This document shows, piece by piece, positions 34,427 through 43,400 of a stretch of DNA of 64,000 bases. Location: positions 62,001-126,000 of the forward strand of contig NZ_LJIC01000011.1 of NCBI RefSeq assembly GCF_001295845.1, given 5' to 3'. Position 1 is the first letter of the stretch. Every line of letters starts with the position of its first letter. The notes under the pieces are model-generated. The model was not told the origin of the DNA and did no database searches. It saw only the letters and a list, made by a program, of their open reading frames with translations. This DNA is from Rhodopseudomonas sp. AAP120. Its GTDB lineage: Bacteria > Pseudomonadota > Alphaproteobacteria > Rhizobiales > Xanthobacteraceae. The position numbers and the translations under genes are program-made.

Positions 34427-34814
34427 CGTTCCCGGGGCGAATGGACCGGCGCTGACCTGCGCCGGTCGACGCGATGACGGCTTGTCCGAAGCTCGACCTC
34501 TCCGGCATCCGCCTCATTTTGAGGCGAATGCCGGGCTGCACTCCTCGGCCCTCATCGAGCGTCAACTGACGAATGACAGACTGAGCTTGCCCTAGAGAAT
34601 CGAACCGTTTGTACTTGGTCGTCCGGTTCGGAGGACGGACGAACGCGATCCCGGACACGTCGTACCTGCCTACTAAATATCCGTCCATGCTTGCTGATTG
34701 AGCAATCAGTCAGCCGGACGGACAGCTCGCCCGCTGATGCGGGCTTGCGCTGCGGCTGCAGCTGGATCATTTCTCGATTGATGAATTTTGTCGTCGGGGA
34801 TAGTTCTGCAGAAT
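34427..34814. other. Intergenic region between enamidase and amiC, with stem-loops
   Basis: About 390 bp hold no recognisable gene. A 9-bp stem (GACCGGCGC at 34444-34452 and GCGCCGGTC at 34459-34467) lies 17 bp after the ena stop. A second, longer hairpin follows at 34502-34534. TGATTG/CAATCA at 34695-34708 is a short AT-rich dyad upstream of amiC. The amiC promoter should lie in the right half, but no clear hexamers or sigma-54 motif were found. Confidence 0.5.
34502..34534 (+). terminator. Strong stem-loop after ena, possible terminator
   Basis: CCGGCAT-C-CGCCTC pairs with GAGGCG-A-ATGCCGG around the loop ATTTT: 13 pairs with one C-A mismatch. It is 75 bp downstream of the ena stop. No T-run follows, so it may end transcription weakly or act as an mRNA 3' barrier. 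It separates the nicotinate genes from the amide cluster. Confidence 0.45.
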
Positions 34815-35981
34815 ATGGCTTTGCATGAGGATCATTCGAGTAGCTGGCGCGTCGGCGTCTTGTTCTCGCAAACCGGTGTGACGGCCGCGGTCGAGCGGTC
34901 CCAACTGAACGCCACGTTGCTGGCCATCGAAGAGATCAACGCGGCCGGCGGTGTGCTGGACCGGCCGATCGAGCCGGTGATCTACGATCCGGCCTCCAGT
35001 CCGAAACAGATCCGCGGCCTCGCGGAGCGGCTGCTGCAGGTCGACAAGGTGCGGCTGCTGTTCGGCTGCTACATGACCAGCACCCGCAAGGCGATCCTGC
35101 CGGTGGTCGAAGCGTATCGCGGCCTGCTGTTCTATCCGACGTTGTATGAGGGGTTCGAATACTCGCGCCACTGCATCTACACCGGCGCGGCACCGAACCA
35201 GAATTCGATCCAACTCGCGAAATATCTGCTGTCGGCCTACGGCAATCGCTTCGTCTTCGTCGGTTCGAACTACATCTATCCCTATGAATCCAATCGGCTG
35301 ATGGCCGATTTCGTCTCGCAGGACCGCGGCAAGGTGCTGGACGAGTTGTATGTGCCGCTCCAGGTAGAGCCCAAGGATTTCGACCGGGTCATCGCCAAGA
35401 TCAAGAAGGCTTCGCCCGACGTGATCTTCTCGACGGTGGTCGGGAGCGGAACGGCGATGTTCTATCAGGCCTATCGTGAAGCCGGCTTCGACCCGGCCAA
35501 GATGCCGATCGCCAGCCTGAGCACCAGCGAGGCCGAACTCGCCGAGATGTCGGCCGAAGCCGCCGAAGGTCACCTCACCGCGGCGCCGTTCTTCGACACG
35601 CTGTCGACGCCGTCGGCGCGGCGCTTTGTCGAGAATTTCAAGCGGCGTTTCGGGCCGGACGCGCCGGTGACAGCGAGCGCGGAAGCCGCGTATTTCCAGG
35701 TGCATCTGGCGATGCGCGCGGTCGCCAAATGTGGCTCGGACGACCCCGAGCGGGTGCTCGTCGAATTGCGCGATGCCGAATTCGACGCGCCCCAAGGGCG
35801 CGTGCGGATCGATCACGAGAACAACCACACTTATCTCTGGCCGCGGATCGCCCGCGTCGACGGCCAAGGGCGGTTCCGCACCGTTTGGAATCCCGGCGTC
35901 CGGATCAAGCCGGATCCCTATTGCGTCGTGCAGAGCCTGGACGATTGGTCTGCGGACGAACTCAAGCCATCGGTCACATGA
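34815..35981 (+). CDS. amiC: AmiC, amide-sensing negative regulator
   Basis: The 388-residue type 1 periplasmic-binding fold lacks a signal peptide, as in cytoplasmic Pseudomonas AmiC (385 residues). Landmarks are VGVLFSQTGVTAAVERSQLNATLLAIEEINAAGG, LLFGCYMTSTRKAILPVVEAYRGLLFYPTLYEGFEYS, FVFVGSNYIYPYESNR and LRDAEFDAPQGRVRID. AmiC sequesters AmiR until an amide binds. ATG 34815 was preferred to TTG 34788 because it matches the usual N-terminus. The gene lies 22 bp before amiR. Confidence 0.88.
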   Translation: MALHEDHSSSWRVGVLFSQTGVTAAVERSQLNATLLAIEEINAAGGVLDRPIEPVIYDPASSPKQIRGLAERLLQVDKVRLLFGCYMTSTRKAILPVVEAYRGLLFYPTLYEGFEYSRHCIYTGAAPNQNSIQLAKYLLSAYGNRFVFVGSNYIYPYESNRLMADFVSQDRGKVLDELYVPLQVEPKDFDRVIAKIKKASPDVIFSTVVGSGTAMFYQAYREAGFDPAKMPIASLSTSEAELAEMSAEAAEGHLTAAPFFDTLSTPSARRFVENFKRRFGPDAPVTASAEAAYFQVHLAMRAVAKCGSDDPERVLVELRDAEFDAPQGRVRIDHENNHTYLWPRIARVDGQGRFRTVWNPGVRIKPDPYCVVQSLDDWSADELKPSVT

Positions 35982-36003
35982 ACCTCAGATACGGAGCTGA
36001 CGG

Positions 36004-36612
36004 GTGACCATCCAAATTCTCCGGGATCTGCGCGGTCTGCGCGTTCATGTCGTTCATCCCGCGGATGTCGAGAGGGTTCAGCTCGTCGAGCACCTGCGGC
36101 GCATCGGCTGCATGGTGGAATCGCAATGGCCGGTGCCGGCTGCCTGGCCGGACGGCACCGACGTGGTGATCCTCGCGATCGAGCACGACGTGCGGGCGGA
36201 GATCCACAAATTGCTCAAATCGGATGGGGCCGGGCGGCCGACGCTGATCGCCGTCGTCAGCTACGAAGACCCGTCGACCTTGCAACTTGTACTTGAAGCC
36301 GGCGCCGTGGCGGTGATCGAGCGGCCGATCAGGCCGTTCGGTTTGCTGACAAATCTGACGATCGCCCGCAGCCTGTGGTTGGAGCGTCGGGAAACGACCA
36401 AGCGCATCCGCAAGCTCGAGCGCAAGCTCTCTGGCATTCAGCGCATTCAGAAAGCAAAGACCATTCTGATGGAGGGGCAGGGGCTCGACGAGGCGCAGGC
36501 CTATGAGAGCATCCGCCGTCAGGCGATGTCGAAGCGTGTATCGATGGACGACATGGCGTCTGCTATCATTCACGCAAATGAGCTCTTGCAGTACCGTGCG
36601 AAAGATGATTAG
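36004..36612 (+). CDS. amiR: AmiR, ANTAR-domain antitermination regulator
   Basis: The 202-residue protein has an AmiR-type pseudo-receiver (residues 1-125, lacking the phosphoacceptor set) and a coiled coil near 128-150 (TKRIRKLERKLSGIQRIQKAK). The C-terminal ANTAR domain reads ILMEGQGLDEAQAYESIRRQAMSKRVSMDDMASAIIHANEL. ANTAR domains bind RNA hairpins and prevent termination. The gene starts with GTG 36004. A leader with an intrinsic terminator follows directly, before urtA, which is exactly where AmiR should act. Confidence 0.9.
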   Translation: MTIQILRDLRGLRVHVVHPADVERVQLVEHLRRIGCMVESQWPVPAAWPDGTDVVILAIEHDVRAEIHKLLKSDGAGRPTLIAVVSYEDPSTLQLVLEAGAVAVIERPIRPFGLLTNLTIARSLWLERRETTKRIRKLERKLSGIQRIQKAKTILMEGQGLDEAQAYESIRRQAMSKRVSMDDMASAIIHANELLQYRAKDD

Positions 36613-36674
36613 TCTTTAGTCGTCGCGCAGGAACTGCCTGTTAGTGACGCAGCCGCACCATCGATGAAGCTGGT

Positions 36675-36734
36675 TCGGCACTAGGCTGTGTAGCCCGAGG
36701 GGTCCGCGAGGACCTGTCGGGCTTTTTTGTTTTT
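36675..36734 (+). terminator. Leader attenuator: terminator with a competing hairpin
   Basis: GCCCGA (36693-36698) pairs with TCGGGC (36717-36722), extended by GGTCC/GGACC around a GCGA loop. TTTTTTG and further T residues follow to 36734. This is a classic intrinsic terminator in the 245-bp leader between amiR and urtA. An alternative hairpin, GGCT-GTGT-AGCC at 36684-36695, with TCGG at 36675 able to pair with CCGA, uses the 5' arm of the terminator. AmiR binding to the upstream structure would allow readthrough. The exact ANTAR hexaloop consensus was not confirmed by eye. Confidence 0.75.
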
Positions 36735-36857
36735 GCGGCTGGCTTGTGTCGGCGGGCGTCGTTCGCTCCGCCGCGCGGCAGACGATTAGGTCATCTTTGG
36801 GTCGAAACAACGCGCTCGGGCGCGAACGACGGGTCATGCCTGAGGAAAGGGAGCAGT

Positions 36858-38114
36858 ATGGCAATCGATCGGCGTAAATTCATCAAGGGCGGGTTGCTCG
36901 CCACCGGCGCGGCGATCACGTCGCCTGCGGTGTTCTCGACTGCCGCGCAGGCCGCGGGCGAGATCAAGGTCGGCGTGCTGTTCAGCCTCACCGGCGGTCT
37001 GTCGATCGTCGAAAAGTCGCTGCACGACGCCACCATGATGGCGATCAGCGAGATAAATGCGGCCGGCGGCGTCAAGGGCATGAAGATCGTGCCGATCGCC
37101 GAAGACGGCGCGTCGGATCCCAAGACCTACAACGAAAAGGCCTCCAAGCTCGTCATCCAGGACCGGGTGCCGACCGTGTTCGGCTCCTACACCTCGGCCA
37201 GCCGCAAGGCCGTGCTGCCGGTGTTCGAGAAGCGCAACAATCTCTACTTCTACCCGACCTATTACGAAGGCTTCGAGTGCTCGAAGAACGTCGTCTACAC
37301 CGGCGCCGTTCCCAACCAGCAGCTCTCGAACTTCATCCCCTGGATCATCAAGACGCTGGGCAAGAAGAAGTTCTTCATCGTCGGATCGAACTACATCTAT
37401 CCGCGCGAGATGGCCAAGGTGTCCAAGATCCTGATCGAGAAGAACGGCGGTCAGTGGGTGGCCGACGAATATCTTGAGCTCGGCCACTCCGAATGGGGCT
37501 CGATGGTCAACAAGATCAAGAGCTCCGGCTGCGACGTGGTGCTGTCGAACGTGGTCGGCGACTCGGTGATCGCGTTCTATCGCGAGTACAAGAACCAGGG
37601 TCTGACCCACGACAAGCTGCCGATCTGCGCGACCGTCACCTCGGAGATCGAAATCGCCGCGATGGGGCCCGAATACGCGGTGGGCAGCTACACCTCGTTC
37701 CCGTACTTCCAGGCGATCGATACCGACCGCAACAAGGCGTTCATCGAGCGCTACCGGGCCTTCGTCAAGGATCCCAAGGCGGTGACGCATCACGCGCTGG
37801 AGTCGTCCTACTTCCAGGTGTTCCTGTGGAAGCAGGCGGTCGAGAAGGCGACCGAGATCACCCCGATGGCGATCCGCGAGGCGGTGAAGGGGCAGGAGTT
37901 CGACGCCCCGAACGGTCACGTCAAGATCGATCCGCAGAACCTGCATTGCTACCTCACGCCGCGTATCGCGCAGTGGCAGGCGGACGGCCAGGGCAAGATC
38001 ATCGACGCCTACAAGGAGCCGGTGATGCCGCTGCCTTACGTCGCTTACGGCGAGACCGAGTCGAACCTGTTCTGCACCGCCAAGGGTCTCGACACCACCA
38101 AGCTCAAGATCTGA
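36858..38114 (+). CDS. urtA: Urea/short-chain amide ABC transporter substrate-binding protein
   Basis: The 418-residue protein has a twin-arginine signal (DRRKFIKGGLLATGAAITS, cleavage near AQAA). The UrtA/FmdD fold shows IKVGVLFSLTGGLSIVEKSLHDATMMAISEINAAGG, VFGSYTSASRKAVLPVFEKRNNLYFYPTYYEGFECS, FFIVGSNYIYPREM and VKGQEFDAPNGHVKIDPQN. It binds urea or a short-chain amide in the periplasm; the amidase gene downstream favours amides such as formamide or acetamide. ATG 36858 follows the AGGAAAGGGAG ribosome-binding site. It is the first gene after the attenuator. Confidence 0.9.
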   Translation: MAIDRRKFIKGGLLATGAAITSPAVFSTAAQAAGEIKVGVLFSLTGGLSIVEKSLHDATMMAISEINAAGGVKGMKIVPIAEDGASDPKTYNEKASKLVIQDRVPTVFGSYTSASRKAVLPVFEKRNNLYFYPTYYEGFECSKNVVYTGAVPNQQLSNFIPWIIKTLGKKKFFIVGSNYIYPREMAKVSKILIEKNGGQWVADEYLELGHSEWGSMVNKIKSSGCDVVLSNVVGDSVIAFYREYKNQGLTHDKLPICATVTSEIEIAAMGPEYAVGSYTSFPYFQAIDTDRNKAFIERYRAFVKDPKAVTHHALESSYFQVFLWKQAVEKATEITPMAIREAVKGQEFDAPNGHVKIDPQNLHCYLTPRIAQWQADGQGKIIDAYKEPVMPLPYVAYGETESNLFCTAKGLDTTKLKI

Positions 38115-38173
38115 CACCTCGCTCTTGCGCCGCCGCACGCGATGTGCGGCGGCCCTTCTCTCGGGGAGCCGCG

Positions 38174-39067
38174 ATGCTCGACGTCCTGTTCATTGGTTTG
38201 AGTCTCGGTTCGGTGCTGCTGCTGGTGGCATTGGGGCTGGCGATCACTTACGGCGCCATGGGGGTCATCAACATGGCCCATGGCGAGATGGTGATGATCG
38301 GCGCCTACGTCACGGTGCTGTCCGGCATCTGGCTCGGCACCAACATTTTCGTGGCGATCCCGCTGGCCTTCATCGTCACCGCGCTGCTTGGTCTGCTGAT
38401 CGAGCGTGTGGTGGTCCGCAAGCTGTACGGCCGCTTGCTCGACACGCTGCTCGCGACCTGGGGCATCGCCATCCTGATCCAGCAGGCCGTGCGCCTCGAG
38501 TTCGGCCTGTCGTTCTTCGGCATTCACATCCAGGGGCTCGGCCCCGGCCTGCAGAACGTCGCGGTGCCGGCGTTCCTGCAGGGCACGTTCATGATCGGCG
38601 GCGCCGAGATCAATCGCTATCGCGCCTTCATCATCGTGGTCACCACGATCCTGGCGTTGCTGACCTGGCTGATCATGTATCGCACGGCGATCGGCACGCA
38701 GGTCCGCGCCATTATCCGCAACCCGAAGATGGCGGCCGCCTGCGGCATCAATGTCGAGCGTGTCAACGCCTTGACCTTCGCATTCGGCTCCGGCCTCGCC
38801 GGCATCGCCGGGGTGATGATGTCGGGCTTCAAAACGGTGTTTCCCGACATGGGCACGTCGATGGTGGTCGACGGCTTCCTCGTCGTGGTGATGGGCGGGG
38901 TCGGCAGCCTGCTCGGATCGGTGCTGTCGGCCGGCATTCTCGGCGAGATCAACGGCCTCGTCGCGGCGGCGACCAACGACATTCTGGCCCGCGCCGTGGT
39001 GTTCGGCATCGTGATCGCGATCATCATTCTCAAGCCGAAGGGCCTGTTCGCCCTCAAGGGACGCTGA
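38174..39067 (+). CDS. urtB: Urea/amide ABC transporter permease UrtB
   Basis: This 297-residue LivH-type permease has LFIGLSLGSVLLLVALGLAITYGAMGVINMAHGEMVMIGAYV at the N-terminus, the conserved loop IRNPKMAAACGINVERVNALTFAFGSGLAGIAGVM, and VVMGGVGSLLGSVLSAGILGEINGL. These are UrtB/FmdE landmarks. It lies 59 bp after urtA and three bases before urtC. It forms half of the inner-membrane channel. Confidence 0.92.
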   Translation: MLDVLFIGLSLGSVLLLVALGLAITYGAMGVINMAHGEMVMIGAYVTVLSGIWLGTNIFVAIPLAFIVTALLGLLIERVVVRKLYGRLLDTLLATWGIAILIQQAVRLEFGLSFFGIHIQGLGPGLQNVAVPAFLQGTFMIGGAEINRYRAFIIVVTTILALLTWLIMYRTAIGTQVRAIIRNPKMAAACGINVERVNALTFAFGSGLAGIAGVMMSGFKTVFPDMGTSMVVDGFLVVVMGGVGSLLGSVLSAGILGEINGLVAAATNDILARAVVFGIVIAIIILKPKGLFALKGR

Positions 39068-39070
39068 ACG

Positions 39071-40216
39071 ATGGCTTCGAAGCGCAGCATCACCTGGGCG
39101 GCCTACGCGGCGTTCATCGTGCTGATCATGGCGGCGCCGCTGGTGATGGATCCGTTCTGGCTCAACCGCGTCGCCAAATATCTGGTGTTCGGCATGCTCG
39201 GCATCGCGATCGCGCTGTCGTGGGGCTATGCGGGCATTCTCAATCTCGGTCAGGGACTGTTCTTCGGCGCCGGCGCCTACATGCTGGCGATGTCGCTGAA
39301 GCTGGCGAGTCCGACCAGCCTGCAGCAGGGCTCGGACAAGCCTGTGCCCGACTTCATGCTGTGGAACGCCGAGCCCGGTGCGCAGACGGATCTGTGCTGC
39401 ATCAACAAGGCGTCCTTTCTCTGGATCCCGTTCAAGAGCGAATGGTTCGGCATGGCGATGGGCATCGTGCTGCCGGTGCTGATCGCCGGGCTGATCGGCA
39501 CCATCGTGTTCCGCAAGCGCATCTCCGGCGTGTTCGTGTCGATCATCACGCTGGCGCTGGTGTTGCTGGTGCGCTTGGTGGTGATCGACGCCCAGCCGAT
39601 CACCAACGGCTTCAACGGTCTCACCGATCTCGGCTGGCTCAACATCGGCGGTTTCGAATTCGATCCCTATGTGGTCCCGACCTATTACCTGATCGCGGTC
39701 TCGCTCTCCGTCGTGTTGATCGCGACGCGCCTCCTGGTCGAGACCCGCGCCGGCCTGATCCTGCAGGCGATCCGCGACGACGAGAACCGTGCGCGCTACC
39801 TCGGCTTCGACGTCCCGACCTACCAGATCTTCTTCTACGCGGTGTCGGCGGCGATCGCCGGTTTCGCCGGGATGCTCTACGTCGTGATTTCGGAGTTCGC
39901 GTCGCCGACCTTCATGGACCTGGCATTCTCCATCACCATGGTGGTGTGGGCGGCGGTCGGCGGGCGCAAATCGATCCTCGGTGCCTGCATCGGCGCGATC
40001 CTGATCAACGTGATCTCGGCGACCGTCAGTGAAACCGAAGGCTTCGCCGAAGCCTGGAAGGCGATCATCGGGCTGATCTTCGTGCTGGTGGTGCTGTATC
40101 TGCCGCACGGCCTCGCCGGCTTGGCGCACGATCTGATCGATCGGGTGCTGCGCCGCAAGCCGAAGGCGCCGTCCCGTCAGATCGACGCCAGCGGCGTCTC
40201 GCAGCTCGCGGAGTAG
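39071..40216 (+). CDS. urtC: Urea/amide ABC transporter permease UrtC
   Basis: This 381-residue LivM-type permease has VFGMLGIAIALSWGYAGILNLGQGLFFGAGAYMLAM, the soluble insertion LWNAEPGAQTDLCCINKASFLWIPFKSEWF seen in UrtC/FmdF, the coupling loop LQAIRDDENRARYLGFDVPTYQIFFYAVSAAIAGFAG, and AAVGGRKSILGACIGAILINVIS. It completes the channel with UrtB. It is followed four bases later by urtD. Confidence 0.92.
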   Translation: MASKRSITWAAYAAFIVLIMAAPLVMDPFWLNRVAKYLVFGMLGIAIALSWGYAGILNLGQGLFFGAGAYMLAMSLKLASPTSLQQGSDKPVPDFMLWNAEPGAQTDLCCINKASFLWIPFKSEWFGMAMGIVLPVLIAGLIGTIVFRKRISGVFVSIITLALVLLVRLVVIDAQPITNGFNGLTDLGWLNIGGFEFDPYVVPTYYLIAVSLSVVLIATRLLVETRAGLILQAIRDDENRARYLGFDVPTYQIFFYAVSAAIAGFAGMLYVVISEFASPTFMDLAFSITMVVWAAVGGRKSILGACIGAILINVISATVSETEGFAEAWKAIIGLIFVLVVLYLPHGLAGLAHDLIDRVLRRKPKAPSRQIDASGVSQLAE

Positions 40217-40220
40217 TTCG

Positions 40221-40970
40221 ATGGATCGCATCGCACTCACCATCGATGGTCTCGGCGTCGATTTCGAAGGCTTCAAGGCGGTCAACAACGTCTCGCTGAC
40301 CATCGGAGAAGGCGAACTGCGGGTCGTGCTCGGCGCCAACGGCGCCGGCAAGACGACGCTGATGGATCTGATCTCCGGCAAGACGCAGAGCACCAGCGGG
40401 CGTGTCTTCATCGACGACACCGAGATCACCAACTGGCCCGAGCACAAGATCGCGCGCGCCGGCATCGGGCGGAAGTTTCAGATCCCGAGCGTGTTCAAGG
40501 AACTCAGCGTTCGCCGCAACCTCGAGGTCGCGAGCTGCAAGAACCCCGGCGTGCTGGCCAATCTCGGCTTCGGCTTCGGGCCAGAGACCCGGCGGCGCGT
40601 CTCGGAGGTGCTGGAGCTGATCGGCTTGACCGAGGAGGCCGAGCGTACCGCGGCGTATCTCAGCCATGGCCAAACGCAGTGGCTCGAACTCGGCCTGCTG
40701 ATCATCCAGAATCCGAAAGTGATCCTGCTCGACGAGCCGACGGCCGGCATGACCCAGGCCGAAACCCACAAGACCTCGCAGATCGTCAACAACCTCAAGG
40801 GCCGGCACACCATCATCGTGGTCGAACACGACATGGCATTCGTTCGCGAGATCGCCGAGCGCATCACCGTGCTGCATCTCGGTCAGGTTCTCGCCGAAGG
40901 CAGCGTGAGCCAGATCGAGAACGATCCGCGGGTCAAGGAAGCCTATCTCGGCGCGCAGGGGATCACCTGA
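40221..40970 (+). CDS. urtD: Urea/amide ABC transporter ATPase UrtD
   Basis: The 249-residue ATPase has GANGAGKTTLMDLISGKTQ (Walker A), the UrtD-type signature LSHGQTQWLELGLLI and Walker B VILLDEPTAGM. GRKFQIPSVFKELSVRRNLEVA is typical of this branch. It overlaps urtE by one base (TGATG). Confidence 0.92.
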   Translation: MDRIALTIDGLGVDFEGFKAVNNVSLTIGEGELRVVLGANGAGKTTLMDLISGKTQSTSGRVFIDDTEITNWPEHKIARAGIGRKFQIPSVFKELSVRRNLEVASCKNPGVLANLGFGFGPETRRRVSEVLELIGLTEEAERTAAYLSHGQTQWLELGLLIIQNPKVILLDEPTAGMTQAETHKTSQIVNNLKGRHTIIVVEHDMAFVREIAERITVLHLGQVLAEGSVSQIENDPRVKEAYLGAQGIT

Positions 40971-41665
40971 TGCTGACCTTCACCAACGTCAACAGCTTCT
41001 ACGATCGCAGCCACATCCTGCACAATGTGAGCCTCGAGATTCCGACCGGCCAGATCACCGCGATCCTCGGCCGCAACGGCACCGGCAAGACCACGCTGCT
41101 GAAGACGCTGATGGGCCTCACCGACCGCAGCGATGGCCAGATCCGGCTCGAGGACGACGATCTCGCTGCGCTGCCGACGTTCCGCCGCGCCCGCGCCGGC
41201 ATCGCTTACGTGCCGCAGGGCCGTGAGATCATTCCGGACTTCACCATCCGCAACAACATCCTGATGGGCGCCTTCGCGCGCACCGACGGCAAGCGCGAGA
41301 TCCCGCCGCTGGTCGCCGAGCTGTTTCCGTATCTGATGCAGAATCTCGACCGCAACGGCGGCGTGCTGTCCGGCGGTCAGCAGCAGCAACTTGCGATCGC
41401 CCGCGCGCTGGCTGCCGATCCGAAGATCATCCTGCTCGACGAGCCGAACGAAGGCATCCAGCCGTCGATCGTGCAGGAGATCGAAGCGATCATCGTCAGG
41501 CTGAACCGTGAGCTCGGTCTCACGGTGCTGCTCGTCGAACAGAACATCCCGTTCGTACGCCGTGCTGCGCAGCGCTTCGCCATGATGGAGAAGGGGCGCG
41601 TGGTCGAATTCGGCGCGATCGACCGGCTCTCGGACGACATGGTCCACCGCCACATGGCGGTGTGA
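40970..41665 (+). CDS. urtE: Urea/amide ABC transporter ATPase UrtE
   Basis: The 231-residue ATPase shows [74 protein letters not shown] and [17 protein letters not shown], all UrtE landmarks. ATG 40970 is coupled to the urtD stop. The transporter genes end here, 73 bp before amiE. Confidence 0.92.
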   Translation: MLTFTNVNSFYDRSHILHNVSLEIPTGQITAILGRNGTGKTTLLKTLMGLTDRSDGQIRLEDDDLAALPTFRRARAGIAYVPQGREIIPDFTIRNNILMGAFARTDGKREIPPLVAELFPYLMQNLDRNGGVLSGGQQQQLAIARALAADPKIILLDEPNEGIQPSIVQEIEAIIVRLNRELGLTVLLVEQNIPFVRRAAQRFAMMEKGRVVEFGAIDRLSDDMVHRHMAV

Positions 41666-41738
41666 TCGCCACGAAGTCACCCGGCCCGACGGCGCGCCGG
41701 CATCTGCCCGACAACAACGCTCATCAAGGGAGTGCGAC

Positions 41739-42776
41739 ATGCATCATGGTGATATCTCGTCCAGCAACGACACGGTCGGCGTCGCCGTTGTCAACTACAA
41801 GATGCCCCGGCTGCACACCAAGGCCGAGGTGCTGGCCAACGCCAAGAAGATCGCCGACATGATCGTCGGCATGAAGGTCGGCCTGCCGGGCATGGATCTG
41901 GTGATCTTCCCGGAATATTCGACCCACGGCATCATGTACGACTCCAAGGAGATGTACGAAACCGCCTCGACAGTGCCGGGCGACGAGACCGAGATCTTCG
42001 CCGAAGCCTGCCGCAAGGCCAAGGTGTGGGGCGTGTTCTCGCTGACCGGCGAGCGTCACGAGGAGCATCCCAACAAGGCGCCCTACAACACGCTGATCCT
42101 GATGAATGACAAGGGCGAGATCGTTCAGAAGTATCGCAAGATCATGCCCTGGGTGCCGATCGAGGGCTGGTACCCCGGCAACTGCACTTACGTCTCGGAG
42201 GGCCCGAAGGGCCTGAAAGTGTCGCTGATCATCTGCGACGACGGCAACTACCCGGAGATCTGGCGCGACTGCGCCATGAAGGGTGCCGAACTGATCGTCC
42301 GCTGCCAGGGCTACATGTATCCGGCCAAGGACCAGCAGGTGATCATGGCCAAGGCGATGGCCTGGGCCAACAACGTCTATGTCGCGGTGGCGAACGCCGC
42401 CGGCTTCGACGGCGTCTACTCCTATTTCGGCCATTCGGCGATCGTCGGCTTCGACGGCCGCACGCTCGGCGAATGCGGCGAGGAGGAATACGGCATCCAG
42501 TATGCGCAGCTGTCGAAGTCGCTGATCCGCGACGCGCGCAAGACCGGCCAATCCAACAACCACCTCTTCAAGCTGCTGCACCGCGGCTACACCGGCGTCA
42601 TCAATTCCGGCGACGGCGACAAGGGCGTGGCGGCCTGTCCCTACGATTTCTACGCCAAATGGATCTCCGATCCGGAAGGCACCCGCGAGATGGTGGAGTC
42701 GTTCACGCGCGACACCATCGGCGTCGAGGAATGCCCGATCGACGGCATCCCGAACAAGAAGGTCGTGCATCGCTGA
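41739..42776 (+). CDS. amiE: Aliphatic amidase AmiE
   Basis: The 345-residue nitrilase-superfamily amidase is nearly the length of Pseudomonas aeruginosa AmiE (346) and follows it closely from [20 protein letters not shown]. The catalytic Glu59 (FPEYS), Lys134 (YRKI) and Cys166 ([12 protein letters not shown]) fall at the same positions. It hydrolyses short-chain amides to acid plus ammonia in the cytoplasm and can also form hydroxamates. AmiC and AmiR are encoded upstream and urease genes downstream, so the operon releases nitrogen from both amides and urea. Confidence 0.95.
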   Translation: MHHGDISSSNDTVGVAVVNYKMPRLHTKAEVLANAKKIADMIVGMKVGLPGMDLVIFPEYSTHGIMYDSKEMYETASTVPGDETEIFAEACRKAKVWGVFSLTGERHEEHPNKAPYNTLILMNDKGEIVQKYRKIMPWVPIEGWYPGNCTYVSEGPKGLKVSLIICDDGNYPEIWRDCAMKGAELIVRCQGYMYPAKDQQVIMAKAMAWANNVYVAVANAAGFDGVYSYFGHSAIVGFDGRTLGECGEEEYGIQYAQLSKSLIRDARKTGQSNNHLFKLLHRGYTGVINSGDGDKGVAACPYDFYAKWISDPEGTREMVESFTRDTIGVEECPIDGIPNKKVVHR

Positions 42777-42792
42777 CGATGCCCTGAACACC

Positions 42793-42814
42793 GCCCGCGG
42801 CCCGGGCCGCGGGC
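42793..42814. repeat. 22-bp perfect GC palindrome between amiE and ureE
   Basis: GCCCGCGGCCC is followed directly by its inverse GGGCCGCGGGC. It lies 17 bp after the amiE stop and 33 bp before ureE. As RNA it would form a very stable hairpin without a T-run. It may protect the amiE message or reduce readthrough into the urease genes. Confidence 0.55.
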
Positions 42815-42846
42815 GACCGTCTGAACTCGAAACGAAAGGGGAGCCG

Positions 42847-43398
42847 ATGCTTCGGATCGATCATGTTCTGGGCAGCCGTATCGATCCGAATTTCTCGGAA
42901 GATCTGCATCGGCTCGAGCACAGCGGCGGCGTCGACATCGTCAGCATTCCGGTCGCCGATCTGGCGCGTCGCCGCTTGCTTGCGACCACGCGGGGCGGGC
43001 AGGAGCTGGCGATCGCACTGCCGCGCAGCGAGAAGCTGTTCGACGGCGCCGTGCTGTTCATCGATGACGCGCGGGCGATCGTCGTTCACGCCGGGACCGA
43101 GCGCTGGCTGCGGCTGGTGCCACGCTCGATCGCCGACGCGATCGAGCTCGGCTATCAGGCCGGCAATCTGCATTGGCGCGTGCGGTTCGAGGGCGAGGCG
43201 TTGTTCGTCGCGCTGGAGGGGCGCGCCGAAGACTACATCGCCCGGCTCGACGAACTGATCGGCAGCCGCCGCATCGGCGTCTCGATCGTCGACCAGGAAA
43301 GCGGTGAGGGCGGGCGAAATGGACTCGATGCAGCGCACGGCGCAACGCCGCACTCGCACGGTCACGGCCATCATCACGGCCACGACCACGATCATTGA
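42847..43398 (+). CDS. ureE: Urease accessory protein UreE (cluster 2, His-rich tail)
   Basis: The 183-residue nickel chaperone has the UreE core (FDGAVLFIDDARAIVVHAG, ELGYQAGNLHWRVRFEGEALFV). A histidine-rich tail, HSHGHGHHHGHDHDH, can bind several extra nickel ions. The cluster 1 paralogue lacks this tail. Its TGA overlaps a possible TTG start of ureF. A purine-rich ribosome-binding site (AAAGGGGAG) precedes ATG 42847. Confidence 0.93.
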   Translation: MLRIDHVLGSRIDPNFSEDLHRLEHSGGVDIVSIPVADLARRRLLATTRGGQELAIALPRSEKLFDGAVLFIDDARAIVVHAGTERWLRLVPRSIADAIELGYQAGNLHWRVRFEGEALFVALEGRAEDYIARLDELIGSRRIGVSIVDQESGEGGRNGLDAAHGATPHSHGHGHHHGHDHDH

Positions 43399-43400
43399 TC

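Noticed and set aside
34607-34614. GTTTGTAC (reverse GTACAAAC) between ena and amiC, shared with operator site C
   Set aside because: Only eight bases match and the flanks do not; probably chance.
36613-36674. Search for the two-hexaloop ANTAR RNA consensus in the amiR-urtA leader
   Set aside because: CAGG-AACTG-CCTG and other small hairpins occur, but none has the expected A and G loop positions in a six-base loop. Only the terminator and its competitor are reported.
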